Shown here: in pieces, positions 23,801 to 37,074 of the stretch
How positions within the stretch are numbered: position 1 is the first letter of the stretch
Layout of the letters: each line of letters opens with the position of its first letter
The notes under the pieces: model-generated
Told to the model about the DNA's origin: nothing
Database searches by the model: none
Seen by the model: the letters and a program-made list of their open reading frames with translations, nothing else
Assembly: GCA_036674765.1 (NCBI GenBank)
Contig: JARVKI010000061.1
Location: 62,001-126,000 of the forward strand
Direction: 5' to 3'
Length of the DNA: 64,000 bases
From: Seiridium cupressi
Taxonomy: Eukaryota > Ascomycota > Sordariomycetes > Amphisphaeriales > Sporocadaceae
Made by a program: the position numbers and the translations under genes

Positions 23801-26800
23801 GTTTCTTTTGGTTAGTTCCTACCAGCTCTGTGGGTTTCACCTAGTCTGTTACCAATGCTGGTTCCACTGACGCTGAGATTCGCTAGCTAGCTAGCTTGAA
23901 AGATCGATGATCGCGCACAACGCCGTCGCCGCTTTTCAAGGCCCGCCAGTTTGATGATAATCAAACAGTTCGGCTAGGGCACATCCACAAGGCATGATGT
24001 CATCCCTCGGCTGCGCCGTAGTTGCTTCTTCAAATGGCGCGTTGTTTGCGGGCGGACTCGGAGGTATTGGATAGCTGTCCATGAGCTTGGGAGGTTGCCC
24101 GAGATTATATGTATCGAGTGCTGTGGTGGAAGGAGGGCCCCAGGATTGATAAACTTCCGGCTGTCGACGAGTTTGATCGATAGCTGCCCGATAACCGAAA
24201 AGACCTTAGATCGCGGCGGAGTAGAGGTTCAGGACCTACCTAGCCTTTGCCAATCAAGTCCAATTTAGGACGCTCATTGATCAATCAGCAGCATAAAGAG
24301 AGTTTGTGCTATGTCTGAGGGGTAGGAGGGGTCTTATGCTGAACTAAATCGGCCTTGTATCTATTTTGGGGCGCTGCTATGCAAGGTGGGATTGAGAATG
24401 GCGCCTTCAACTGAGGTACGTAAATACCTTGAATAATCTCCGCACCAGGTTTGCTACTTTGGTCCTGTGCAACGCGAGGCGCAATCGAGCATGGACATGA
24501 AACAGTTTACTGATCATGCTAGGATGATACTAAGCATTTACAAAGAATATGCCCTGACCGGCCGTGCTAGCCGATAACGACAAGGTCACCAAAACGGCGG
24601 CGCGCATACTAGACCTTACTGGCGCGAACACCCCGTTGACTGGATTCAAGACCGTCGTACGTTGTCAGCAATCCTGCCGTTTTGACGATTTCCCGGGGTT
24701 TATGTATTATGTGTTGGAAGCTACAGTACCTTGGCATCCAAGATAATCCTCGTCTCGTCAGCTCGCGAAGCGCCTTCCGATTGGAGAGGCGGCTGGTAGG
24801 GACTGGAGAAAACGTGCCATTGCTAAGTATCAGAGACATTTTATTATTGTTATCTGCCGCGATTTGCAATGCCGGATCGTGACCGGCATCGCCCGTGAGC
24901 ACGGAGGTCGTAATGAGGCAGGCCCTGTCTTCAATGGTCTGGTCTCATAATTTGTGCCTCGTTGCTGGTCCCAGTTTTAGTACAACATTGAGGTTCGATT
25001 AAGTAGCCGGATACGTGCCATCCATGTACGTCTTTCTGGAGCTTCCAGGCTCCCCTGGAAGTTAACATTGATCAAATGCGGATTGCGGTTGATCAGCGCA
25101 TCCCCGGTTATCCCGTCGTTGATTCTTGAGATAACCCCTGCAGTAAAGGGTTGGCAAGGAGTATGTACCAGTCGCGGACGGCCCAATCCTACCCGCTGCA
25201 GGTTGCGAATGCACTCCATCACAGTCCACGGTTACAATGTGTTTGTGTTTAAGAATAGGGGGCCTAGTCGCACAAGATACTCGGCTCCTCCAGCACAATC
25301 TTTTGCAGTAAGTGCGTGACAGCACACAACTGGGAAATGCAGTCCATTGGTTCACACGATGTACGAGAGGCATTGACAGCTGAAGTACAAACTTGACCTA
25401 CCGCGTGTGGATCGATCAGTAAAAGCCAATCATTCAGCTATATGTCTTCTCCCAGCTTCCCTCCGATGTCATGATCGAGCGGTTGCGTTTGCTGGGTCTC
25501 CACTCGGGTTACCAGTCGAGCAGCAGTGACACTCTGATTTGACGGGCAACGTGGGCAGAGATCCAGCGACACATCCGCACAATGCAAGATATGATGTGCA
25601 ACTTGGTTCCTTACAGCATTGATGGTATCGCCTGCATATCATGGCGGCGGCAGCTTGACTGACCCAACGAACCAGCAGATAGAACTCCTGCCTTGCCGTC
25701 CCTCGTCTAATTTATACCAAATCCTTTTTTTAGTACATACGTACCGTGGTTATACCACGCTAGCATTATCGCCTTCACCTTTTGTCTGTTACATGTACGT
25801 CCACGGCGCTGGGACACTGTCCTAGGGCCATGGCCATGGGTCGATAGGAACCTTATACTTGAGAAATTCCGTCGCAATGCATTGCGTTGATTCGTACTGC
25901 GTGTCTCGCGGGTAGGGTCCTAGGAGGCGAATGTGCCCTGGACTGCTGCAGACCCTAGGAAGCGAGCTGCGACCGCCGTGCTGGCCGCCTGTTGCCCTGT
26001 CTGCCTGGCGGCTTCTGGTGCATACCCGTCAGGCACCGACGGCTGTCTGTAAATGCTCAGCATGCGGGCTGGAATGGAACAAGGACGTAAGTGGACAGCA
26101 CGGGTGATGAGCTTGGGCAGATCAGACTCCACAACGGAAGGATTGATTGCAAGAAGAATCATCCTGCCTCGATGGTAGTATCAGACGGATGTGGCACAAG
26201 CTTGCATCACGGTGGGTAGCAAACTCGTGGCTCTCTCGTCGGATTGCGTGCCAAAGGATATGAATCTGGGCGAGCTCGCAGTAGTGAGTGCAGTGAGTGG
26301 ATACGATCGCATTCAGACCAACCATTTATAGGCCTAATAGACGCCGCAAGGCAAGCTGTGCAACAAATAGGCCTTTTGCTTAAGTACGTATGTATGTGTG
26401 AGCGGTTCGGCTCCGGACATTTCCATCCATCATTGTTGCTCGGAAACCTTTCGACTATTGATTGCCTGTGGGCGAAGGCGTCAGACGATCTGGCTCCACG
26501 ATTTGCCAACCCCTGCCCAGGTAAGATCTGTAGAATTCGTCGGCGGAAGGTTTCATGGAACAAACCGCTCAAAGAGCAGAACTCTCTCGTCAAAGGAATC
26601 GTCTATCCATCACCCTGTAAGACGCTTGACAGGCTGTTTGAGCAAGATGAATAGGTTGAAAGTGTCAGATCTTCTTGGGCGGATGTTGAATTGCGGGATC
26701 GCACCGGGCCCTTCAGCTATGATCTTTCTAAAGACATGACGCTAGCTGTCAGATCAGGCCTTCAAGCCAGGAACACAGCGCACGGCGCATTTGGAGGCGT

Positions 26801-28587
26801 GTCTTCGCGGGGAGTTGACCAGGGGCTGAATACATATTTCCAGCTGTATGTTGGTCGGTCGCGAACACAAGTAGGTTGGGAATAAGCACGACGTCTGTGC
26901 AATGGGCCTTGCCCCTTCAGGAAATAACCATAGACTCGTCGATAGGACTCTGCAATCCGAAACATCAGGCGGCCCAATAGCCTGTGCGGCTGTTGCCCGA
27001 GTTGTCGGGTTTTGGAGAAGCAACACGAGAATTAATTCGCAACTACGCTATTGATCCATCACCTGTGTGACTGTCTCTCTCCTTTTTATTTTTCTTATGT
27101 TTTAATTGTTCGAGCCGCGAGCCGCCTCTTGCAAGTTGAGATAGGCGTACCTCTTGTTGGCAGCCTTGCGTGGAGGGAAAAGAATCGAAGATCCGCCGAT
27201 AGCGTCAGAGCTTTGGCGATCTGTACGTACGGAGTAATAATAACTTTGCGAGCCTGCCAGGGCCCCCCAGTGCCTCGACCGTTAAGTACGTTCCACGTAA
27301 TAAATCTCCTATCGGAGATCCATCAGCGACAGTGCCGAAAGCTCGAGATCCAGATCCATTGTTCTGTGCAGAGCCATTGCGTGGGCAGCAAGCGCAACGA
27401 GGCTTTACCATGGCGCTGCTCATGCCATGGATCATGGCTGTCCTGCATGACTAGACCGATGCCCCACCGTTGCTGGTACGGCTTTTAGCGCGAGGTTCAG
27501 CGCGAGAATTAAGAGAAAGAAGAAAAATCAACATAAATAAATAATAGTGCTCCTCAACGCGTTAGTTTAAGCACAGTCGGAGCCCGGGGTGGGAAGTGGG
27601 CGGGCGACTCCCAAAGGTGGAACACCGCAGCGACAAGAAACAAGGCCTTGTTGATGGCCGGCAATAACAAGCAATGCTCCGTTGACCTTAATTTCAAGGT
27701 ACTTCGTAGCTCGTACCGCTTGGAGCAGCCAGCTCCGCCCGCTGTAAACAATCCAAGGACCCCAGCAGGCCATTGGACCTGTCCGGCCTGCAATGCGAAA
27801 TTGCCTTGGCCGCCGAAGCCAATGCCTCTCGCTCTGTTCCTGAGGATGGACCTGGTAGGCCTGAGTCCTGAGTGTCCATGATTATGCAGCGCTGTGCTGC
27901 GCTATGCTGTGCAGTGCAGTGAGTGCCGCGCTGGACCGTTCTTTTACCTTTGCCTCGCTACTGTTGCAATTTGCACTATGGACCGAGTACCAATACACTA
28001 CTCTAATTGATCAATGCTTGCTGCTAACGCACCCCGGTCGCTGAGGTACCTTACCGTAGCTTCCCTCAAGGGCTGAGGAATTCCTGTGCATCTCTACCAC
28101 TCGAGCTTGACTTCAACTTTCTCACCTGCGATTCTGACCCTTCCGCTCAGCGGTTTCCGCACCGGCGCCAGCATCTTTACTTCCTCTTCTCTCGTTAATT
28201 GTGTAAACATAATCACCCACGGTCACCATTGCCTCGAGAGGTCTCGGGCCCGAGCATTGAAACATTTCCTGCACCTATACGCGGATCCTCTATTGTGTGG
28301 TGAACGAGTAACCTGCTCAAGTTCTCGAGCCCACGACCGCGGCTCGCCTGACCACGCCAACCGCCAGAAGCCAGAGCCAACGCCCCGGGCTCGCACAGCA
28401 CACGCGGTCACCGCAACCCCCCAAAAATATCCCAACACCGACTTCCTGGCATTCCTCACAAACCAAGCAGCGACATTGCGATGCCCTGACGAACAATGGT
28501 CACGAGAACGACTGAGACAGCCGCTTCTTTCCTCTGCCTTGTTTTCGCTGGCTCTTTCTGGCAGTAAGCCCCCGTCAAACCTGCAAG
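20860..28587. other. Long gene-poor interval (about 7.7 kb)
   Basis: After the gcn20 promoter (20850-21200) I find no frame with a recognisable domain, signal peptide or believable intron chain. Frames of 80-136 codons occur on both strands (for example plus 26244-26654 and minus 25920-26162) but look like chance openings. Composition varies without a sharp AT island. The last kilobase (27550-28587) is GC-rich and pyrimidine-rich and probably includes the promoter and 5' UTR of the gene starting at 28588. Confidence 0.5.
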
Positions 28588-31500
28588 ATGCAGACAGTCC
28601 CCAGTGTAAGTGCCCCCCCGTCACCCACGTCCAACTCCGACCGAGCGTACATGAATCCAGCATTCGCCGCTCTGCTCATGCCGCACCGCTCGCCCATTTG
28701 TTTCTTGTTTCTACGGTCGTTGCCTCTCCCATCTTCTCTCACTAGTAATTCAGCGCGTTCTCTCGTTGCTTTGAGTTTTGGGCCTTTTGTTGTATACTTG
28801 GCGCGGAACTCGTATTCATTTGCCCACATCGCAGCAGCGGCTGACATACACTACTACAGCTCATCGGCACCGGCACTGCTGTCGCTGCAGCCTCCACGGG
28901 TCTCATCTTCGGTCAACTGGCCGAAGGACAACTGCCTCCGCCCTCACCACGCCCGAATCTGAACAAGCGAAAGGCAACGCCTGAAACAGAATTGGAGAGG
29001 AGTGTCTTGCCTTCGCGGCCAGGGACCACTGACTCAGTTGCCGCCATTGCAGAAAGTTTCAGCCAATTCACCTTGGCCCAACAGCAGAGCACGGCGAACC
29101 CGCCGCGGATACCTCGACGCTCATCGCAAGCTCAGATAACACCGCCAAAACCCTCGGCTTGGCGCTACTCGTATGGCAAACAAGGCGACGTAGGGTCACT
29201 ACCTATCGCGGAGGATTCGCGAGATTCTTTTTCCTCGAATGGTTCGTGGTTGCGCAGGCTGTCCCTCCGTCCCATTTCTCAGCACGAGAGCCTGAGGTCA
29301 GGCAGCGGTCCCGACTCCCAGTCCATGTTCTCTCATGGTTCCGCGGCACCTATTCTATCGCCTACAAACAGCACAGCGCCTCAACTCCCTCCGAATAAGC
29401 TGGTAAAACGATCGTCCACAAGGAATGGTGCCGACCCTGGTCCTATAGTTCGGCGGGGTTCGAGATCACAGATGCCCATGTTACGGCGGCCAGCAACGAG
29501 CCACCAGAGATCTGCGACGCTCCATCAGTTGAGCGTGGAAGCCGTCCAACCCAGCGCCAAGTCCTCCTCCGAACAGGAACCAAGGGCAAGACCAAGAGCC
29601 AAGACACTCGCAGCTGTAAATCGCGAGCCGGCGATCGAGGTTCCTTCGAGCGAGCAATTCAGGTGGAAGTCTTTCTTCCATGCTAGAATCGCCAGGACCG
29701 CGATCAAGGCATCCACAAAGAAAACCGACAGTAGTGTTCCACTGGGCGCAAAGAGGGTCTGCGTACAACAGAAGGGATACGAGAGGGCATATTTAATAAC
29801 ATCCAGGTCCATCATGTCGCCACCAGTGGAGGACGAGATCTGTCTTGCCAGCCCGGAGGCCGACGCCAGTGCAGAGGTGGAAGATAGCCCTCAAAGCTCC
29901 GACAAGACAGGGCCTTCTCCGGGTGCAACACCATCCAAGACACCGAGACGGTCTATCTCGATGCAGTTCAGTTCTCCTACGAATTGGATCTCAAAGAGTG
30001 GAAGTATACGCCGGCGAAAAAGAGGGGCTGGGGTGGAGTCCTCGCCTACAAGTAAACGTTACGCATCTGATCCGTTGACATCAACAAAGGTGGATACAGA
30101 TCATACGCATGGTTCAGAGAAGATTGGTACCATGGAAACTTTCCATCAGTCAAACCCGACTAAAGTTGAGACAGAATTGGCGGCCATTTTCCAGCCACCT
30201 AACGGCACCAGAAATTCGTCATCACCCCTGCCGCCGCTATCTAGACTTTCGAGCTTCCACGTTGACTTAAACCGTCTTGGCTCATCTGGAAGTCAAGCCA
30301 AGCTAGAGGATGCAACCACTCCAAGTCCCTCCCCAGGTAGTCTAAGGGTGGACTCTAATACATCCCAAGTCCGCACCATAGACCGTGCGTCCACAGTGGC
30401 CAGCTCCGAATACCACCGTGGATTTATGTCAGGGGACGAAGACGACACAGATTTCAAGACAGACACACCGTTTGACTCTATACGTACCGCAGGATCCGGA
30501 CGTCGGAGGACTCTTGATTCCCCCTTGGAGTCCATGTTTGACGAGTCACCTCCGAGCACAGCAGGGAACGCCAAACAGCCAAAGCGCCTGTCGATTCAGG
30601 AAATACTTGGGCCATCTTTTGATGGTGGCAACAGGATCATGGAAGAAGACGAAGGTGGCCTACCTACGCCAGTCCGTGGGAAGTTTGACCACGCAGAGGT
30701 CCACTTTCGACTCTCCAATCTTGAAGACGAGAAAGACTTGGATTACTCAACAGCGAAGTCCAGCCTGACTTTGGCAACCCGAGACTTTGGACGACTATCC
30801 CTTGACGACGATGACGATTTGGACTGGGCCAGAGACGACGATGATGATGTTTATAACCACCTCTCCCCCCCTAGTTCCATGAACTCCAGGAGGGGGAGCC
30901 CTAACCATAGGGCGGCTCTTGCCATCATCAGCGGAAACGGTGCCCGTGACTCCATCTACGACGCTGCTAATGAGCGGCCTCGCAGTAACATCTTCGACTG
31001 GACAGAACCAGTGCACCACGAAAAGCACGAAGGGGATGGGCAGTCTCTCCGACCAAAGACAGTTCATGGGAAGCAAGAACTCGACATGCGTGGTGGGCGT
31101 GCAGCAAGTCGAAGCCGGAGAGGTCCAATAGCGGCACATGTGCGCAGTCAGAGCGTACCAGTTGTACCGGACCCTACCGATAACTCGAAGACAATTCCAA
31201 AGTTCGGCACATGGGGGCTGGGGTCCAAGAACGTGAGCGAAGATTGGGACGATGATTTCGAGTTCGAGGAGGAAGTTGATATTAGTCGACCCGAGGGCAA
31301 GAAGGCCGAGAACCGCTTATCAATGGTTGTGCCCCCTTCGATCCAGGCGACACAACCGACAGTCAAGGCACACTCCGGTCAGATACGCGAGTTGTCGCTG
31401 CTTGTTAATGATCTCAAGCGGCTTTGTCGTTTGGGACGAGAGATGGACATGCTGAGCGGTCTGTATCTGAAGCTGTGGCGAGAAGCTGAAGGTATCATCG

Positions 31501-32222
31501 CGTTGGCTTCTCCTGACGAGGATATCCCCGAAGGTGGACTCCCAGCTTCACTCTCTGACGACGGCGACCAGAATCTGGCTGATGAACGCTTCGTGGATGA
31601 AGGCTTCAATGGTGGCATACTCGACGAACCAGGACACCTGTCCAAGATCAGTACGCCGATGAAGATGGCTGTCGTCAGGGAGCGAACCCAATCTAGGCGA
31701 CGGTCTGTCTTCTCCCCCGAAGATGACATTTTTGGCAATTGGCCGCACGTGGAGGACGATACATCCGCAGAGCCCCCGCGAACGCCCGAGCCTAAACGGC
31801 CGAGTACTCCGTACAACCCTGCTTCCGTTGCACGTTCTCTGATGGAGTCCATGCATCTGCGTAGGAGACAGCCCACAGATGTCGATTATGAGGATGGCGA
31901 TTACAGTGGCAGACTCAACTTTGATACCAACAGTCTCAAGGAATTAGTCAAGCGGGCGGGCGATCTGCGCGACTCACTCTCGGATCTAGTTCGCAAGGCG
32001 GATCACATCACTAGTAGTCCTATCCGCACACCTAGGCGTGATAGGGGGAAGAACGAGGATGGGAGTCCCGCCTTCACAAGAGTCTTCGACGATCCCACCT
32101 CGACCCCAACAAGACCGATTCCTCACAGTCGAAGCAGCACTTCGGTGCTCAACAGTAGCTCCCTCACGGCATCGCCTTCGAATGGGATCAACCAGCGCAT
32201 GCAGATGATGACGGTCAGTTAA
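28588..32222 (+). CDS. Large disordered acidic protein of unknown function
   Basis: A six-codon first exon (28588-28605, MQTVPS) is followed by donor GTAAGT, a 254-bp intron and a second exon at 28860-32222 in phase 0, giving 1126 residues. The frame is open before 28860, so the exact first exon is inferred. The protein is mostly Ser/Pro/Arg-rich and probably disordered, with many possible phosphorylation sites (RRSS, TPSKTPRRS). Acidic blocks stand out: LSLDDDDDLDWARDDDDDVY and the WGLGSKNVSEDWDDDFEFEEE motif near residue 755. A conserved-looking helical stretch follows (QIRELSLLVNDLKRLCRLGREM ... LYLKLWREAEGIIAL). The WDDDF-type motif recalls acidic scaffold regulators of fungal cytokinesis such as Byr4, but I cannot confirm that and assign no function. 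No membrane segment or signal peptide is visible. Confidence 0.75.
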
Positions 32223-34085
32223 TGCGATGCTGCTTCGTCGTTTCAGTCATCTCGACTCGTGGATCTCCCACATGAGTCTCAACCAACACTCCATACCACA
32301 TTAGGTTCCGCAAGGAACTCTGTATATGTACCGATATCTGTTTGATTTGCATAGCGAAGGCGGTCACAGGTCTTTCAGACAGGAGAGGCATACAGGCGGT
32401 CACCTTGTCGATAGAGCGTTCATCTATCAAAAACCGCATCTGTTGGCAACTGGTATTATGGTCAGTGCGGCTGTTGGACAGCTCCAGCACTGACCCTCAA
32501 ACCTGGATAAAGCTATAGTGTCGTATTCTTATACTTGAAGAGAATAACCGACGACCTATGATGGCAAAAGCATGATGGTTCAGTTGTATGACTGTCAGCT
32601 AAATTTCAAAAGGGGTGGGCACGAGCTGTTTCAACTTTGAAGAAATGAAGCTGTGCAGTACGAATGACGACGCTTTTTGTGGCCGTTTCCGCGGCCTTGC
32701 ATAATCTGAAGTTGCCAGACGAATCACGACGTTTCCGAGCAGCAGTATTGGATGCAAGCTTATGATGGAATTATGGGCGAACGAAAACCACCTCTGTCGC
32801 GACCAATCATGACGCAGCGCCGCATGATTGGGCTGCTTCGCGTGGACGCATGCATGCTGTCTCGAGAGCCGACAGCATGCGCGAAGCTCGATGATGATAT
32901 TACCGTTACACGCCATGGGTGGCATGATGCATTTTCCTACTTCAAAGTTCTCAGTCCGAGGCTCATACTCCATAATACGACGAAAGGATACGTGTCACGC
33001 TATTCTCCAATGTGAGAAGTGACCACTTTTGCAATGAAGAATTTTGTTTTTTGCCTGGCTCCTGCGGGAGCACGGGGGCTCGGGAGTTCTGATGGCTTCA
33101 TGTTTCATATTTCCTTTCTGTTTTCCCTTTGTGATTGCAAAAGGGCGAAAAGGGTAAACGGCACACGGAAAGGCATACAATGGGGCATTGTACAAATCCG
33201 GTAGACACTGGCATGGACGGTTGGCTTCTTCCCCCGGATAGGTTCCAGGCTATGGTAGGCACTAGGTTAAGCAAAACGAGAATAAAAAGCTTCGAGCGGT
33301 CGGGCTTGGACCTGCTTTTGGTCAGAGAACTCAGTTTTGCCACGGTGGTTATGTCAAGTGACGTCTAACTATGACTACGTCCACTCAAGTCGCCATTGTA
33401 CATGTAGCAAAGATAGAGCTGTCTGCAACTCAACCGCCCGAAAAGGGGTCCACCAACAGATTGCTGGGGTAGGTTTGAGTAGGTACATTTCGCTTGATGT
33501 GTCGTTCTCACGAGTGACCTCGACAACGCGTATCACTCACACCTTGAAGACGACCATGGCCTGTATTGAAAAACGTAGTATCCAAGCTCCAGATCATGAA
33601 CGCCGCAAGCAAAACTTTGAATTTACCAGTCATCTATAGAGTCCTTCAAGACCAAGGCCTTCCAGACAAACCCGCCCGTTCGCAGCAACTCGAGGTGAGA
33701 AGGGGGAAACGGCAATGCCGGTTGGGTTATATAAATGCGGAGCCGTGGACTTACCCCGTCGAGCTCGCCCCCATAATTAGCCGGTAAACTATAAAAGAGG
33801 TCACCAGGAACACCGCTCCACCTGATTGGCTGGTATGAGTTTGAATATCATATCCAAAGCGACAGGACCTGCTCATCCACAGCAGCCTCTCATATCACTG
33901 CCGATCAGGCTCATGGGTATCACGTAGATTAAGCGTTTTTTTCTGGGCGCAGAGCGCACGATGGTCGGCGCACGTATAAGCGTCGGTGAGCCCTGCGGAA
34001 TCGTTCTCGACTCTCGCCCACTCCATGTGCTTGGTATCAGACAGTACAGTTCTTGAATCCAGTTCAGAGATTACCTAAGTTAAAA
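32223..34085. other. Intergenic, no supported gene
   Basis: It contains the 3' end of the large disordered gene and about 1.5 kb without credible coding sequence on either strand. Short GC-rich inverted segments occur near 33058-33090 (CTCCTGCGGGAG), too small to call. Confidence 0.5.
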
Positions 34086-34810
34086 ATGCTAGCATCATCT
34101 CTATTTTCCCCCTGATGCTCGCCACTGCTCCGCGCCCAGGACCATCCCGCCGGGCTGCCGCGCCGTCTACATCACCTCGGCCGTGGACGCAAAATACGTG
34201 GTAGTGCCCAAGGCGGCTTCGAACGGTAGCACCGTAGTCGTGTAATGTGTCTTCTTGCTGTTAGAAATAACACCCCAGATGTTATCTCAGTCTAACGTAC
34301 GAGCTGGGTGGTCACAGAAATACCCTGACCAGCAAGCCCGAGCAGCAATGGTACATGCAGAGCGGCAGCACCACGATCCAGCTGGCAGGCACATCGCTCT
34401 GCCTTGATGGCGGAGCTCAGATTACGTCCCAATGTCTCACTGACACTATTACACCCTTGGGAAGACGGAGGAGGAATGCTGACAACGAGGGACGACAGGC
34501 AACTGGAAGGACATGGCCAGCATCTCCCTTGCCACATGCTCCGCCACGGTGTCCGGGCAGCAGTTGGTTGCCATGACCGATGGCCGTATTTCTCTTGGGC
34601 TTTATAGTCCTCATGAGTCATACATTTGTTGTGTTTTGTGAATTGATTCCTGGGGTGAGAGCTATAGTTCGAACAGAAGAGTGCATCGACCTACAACACA
34701 TGAAGGCAACGGCCAACAACCCAGTTGGTCTGGATAGATGCGCTGGACTGGGCAATTCCGGGGCTGGTGATACGGGTACCAATTGGCCGCTTGTCAACGT
34801 GACTGCTTGA
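34086..34810 (+). pseudogene. Decayed secreted beta-trefoil (ricin-B-type) lectin gene
   Basis: Lectin-like blocks follow one another on the plus strand but in different frames and with stops between them. A hydrophobic leader starts at 34086 (MLASSLFSP, then a stop). The block at 34153-34245 reads CRAVYITSAVDAKYVVVPKAA and ends in TAA. The block at 34323-34450 has the beta-trefoil features SKPEQQWYMQSG, TTIQLAGTSLCLDGG. A block at 34498-34612 reads GNWKDMASISLATC ... GQQLVAMTDGRISL. A last block at 34677-34800 reads EECIDLQHMKATANNPVGL. QQW/QQL and CLD/CID repeats are typical of the QxW beta-trefoil fold of secreted carbohydrate-binding proteins. The gene cannot make a full product. Introns could explain one junction but not the stop inside the leader. 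Confidence 0.6.
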
Positions 34811-35287
34811 TTCACTAATTCGACGTTGTTCACATACGAGACTGGAAACGGGACAGTTGAGAGCATTTGCCTTCAAGCAAAGCGAATCAAGCTAGAACCA
34901 TCGAAATCTGATGACAACTGATATTTCAGGTTTTCCTGTCATTATGTTGACTTAATGCTAGTGGCACACCTGTGATTCATCACATTCTCATCCGCCCAGC
35001 TCTTCATCAAACCTGATACATCGATGCTGCCCCAATTCTTTCGCACACACACACACTCTCTCTCTCTCTTTGCAATGCAGATTTTAGTTCCCAGCCTTTA
35101 AAGCGAATGATATCAAAGTAAATCTCTTCGCTGACTATGAATCCTTTCGCTACACTGATTGATGGTTCCTTTGTAAGATCCTGAAGATCTCTGCTGATTG
35201 TGCCGCGCTGGACCTGGCTGGGAAAATGCCTTAATAACCGATGTAGATAGAGCTTTCTTTCCCATGAACCTTTGCGCTGATAGCTTG
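34811..35287. other. Spacer with a CA/CT microsatellite
   Basis: This is the region between the lectin remnant and the 3' end of the F-box gene. At 35043-35069 a (CA)n run passes directly into a (CT)n run. A minus-strand frame at 35113-35487 only extends the antisense of the F-box gene end and is not called. Confidence 0.6.
35043..35069 (+). repeat. Compound (CA)n(CT)n microsatellite
   Basis: A dinucleotide repeat of about seven CA units followed by about seven CT units in non-coding DNA. It is likely to vary in length between strains. Confidence 0.85.
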
Positions 35288-37074
35288 CTAAATGTTTCTT
35301 CGATCGACGACTCGCATAATTCGTGGCCAGCCAGACGGTAGGCAGGCAGGATTATCCTCGAACACTCTTGGAACCATGTTGTCGCCCGCGATTCCTCTAC
35401 CACCCACACACTCAAAACCTTGACGTATGCCAGCTGCATCAAAAGTAGACAGGAACAACTTAACTGTGCCACCCGTTTCCATGCCATTTATCCAAAAATC
35501 TGTTGATAAATGCAGCTCCTTCAAGCGGGGGCAATGGTGGAATATATCTTGGGCGATTTTTCCCAACTCTCTTTGCAGTGGTACATCGTGGAAGGAGGGT
35601 GCCGAGAATCCCAGGCTTGTGCTCTGGGACCATGATATAGCTCTGATTGCCAGAACTTCGAGACTCGATAACCGAGATAGGATGGGTGCAAGTGACAAGG
35701 CCGAGGGTACTCCTAAATCCCCAGGAAGATAGAGCCGGCGCAAACGAGGAAATGCTTCAACGATGTCTAATATCATGTTAGAATTGTGGGCCCTACGTAT
35801 GAGCCAGGATAGACCAGGTAAAGTTGATATACTACCCACCGAGAATTTGTCCTTCGTACCAACCATGGGAGCGATGGTTCTTGAATTGAATCTCCACCAA
35901 GTTAGGGAGATTGGCAAATTCACGGAGACCTGAGACGCCCGGCTGAGGATGCAGGTCATCCTGGACCCACAGGTTCGCCCGCTCGATGTTCGGACAAAGT
36001 GAAGCCAGAAAAGAGAGATCCCAACGTTCAGTACTTTGTGGAGTCGTATGCGAGATCGGGCGCGGAATAATATCCACAGAAAGCCCTCGCAATCCATCAA
36101 GTTGGAAACCAGTACTGAGAACGGTGTGGCGGAATTCCGAGATAAAACTGTCTCCAGGATTATCAATGTGTGAATCTTCAAATTGTAGACGTAACTCCTC
36201 AAGTCTGGCCATGCTCCTGAGGGTAGAGATGAGTAGCTTTGGACCACCTCGACCACGTGATTTTTCAACAAGGCCGTCTTCGAACAGGATGACCTTAAGG
36301 GATAGAGTGCTCGAATAGTATTAGCTGGGGGGACTAGATCTGAACAAAGGATTTATCCTACCGTGTATTTTGTGTAATGTCATCATTCCTCAATAATGAT
36401 GGCAGATGTAGATGAAGTGTAGCGGGGAAGAGAGTCTTAGATAAACGTGAGAACAGTATAGAACTTGACAGTCGTCGAAGCATCTTGTTCACACGTGAGA
36501 AGCAATCAAGGCCTCCTGGATTCCGCCAAGCCCGGCCCCAGTCGGGCTTGATCAGCAGTTTCTTCCCCTCTTGTGGTTGAAGATGGCACCACTGGGCAAT
36601 GTGTATAATAATCTCATTCGGCAGATCCAATAGATGGAGCCTCTGGACTGGACTTGCTGCTCCCTCATTACGTGATTGATATTCTGTAAACTCTTCGAAG
36701 TATGCGTGTCTTAATGCGGAAAGAAGGTGCTTGTAGTCGAAGATTCCGTTCATGAGTGCATCGTGGTACTCAGTACGAACAAGTCCCTGGTCATGTTCGT
36801 TCAGTCGATCGTAGATAAAGAGAAATTGTGCCTTGGAATCGCCAACATCGTTACCATCGCGGTCGAGCTTGTTGTCCAGCCAATCTAGCAGGTGCCATTG
36901 TGGCTCTGGGCTAGGAGGCCTGAGGTTCAGTTTCCCAAAGAGCTTCTCTACAGTCTTCTGGAGCGACTCGATTATGTCGTCGCGATGTTTGAGCTCCTTG
37001 ACGAATTGTGACTGTGCCTCTGCGCTCATAGCCTGATCGGTATCTCTGGGTTCGCCACCTGGAATGGAAGTCAT
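35288..37074 (-). CDS. F-box protein with leucine-rich-repeat-like C-terminus
   Basis: Three exons (37074-36362, 36309-35836, 35792-35288) join in frame to 563 residues; the introns are 52 and 43 bp, and the first has a GCTAATA-like branch site. The start is the ATG at 37074 (MTSIPGGEP). Residues about 30-55 form a short coiled-coil (ELKHRDDIIESLQKTVEKL). An F-box follows near residue 145 (LHLLDLPNEIIIHIAQWC). The rest shows loosely repeated leucine patterns: MARLEELRLQFED, LRGLSVDI, LREFANLPNLVEIQF, FPRLRRLYLPGDL, LSSLEVLAIRAISW and CPRLKELHLSTDFW. F-box proteins link targets to the SCF ubiquitin ligase through Skp1; the target here is unknown. A single unspliced 327-codon frame also exists at 35288-36271, but the spliced form places the LRR-like motifs in frame. 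Confidence 0.8.

Noticed and set aside
26244..26654. 136-codon plus-strand frame in the gene desert
   Set aside because: No domain or signal; its content looks random and an overlapping minus-strand frame is about as long.
28086..28745. 219-codon plus-strand frame before the large acidic protein
   Set aside because: It has no domain, overlaps the six-codon exon and intron in another frame, and fits a GC-rich 5' UTR.
35288..36271. 327-codon unspliced minus-strand frame as a separate gene
   Set aside because: Its first half is out of frame with the LRR-like motifs; two short introns join the real exons to the F-box exon.
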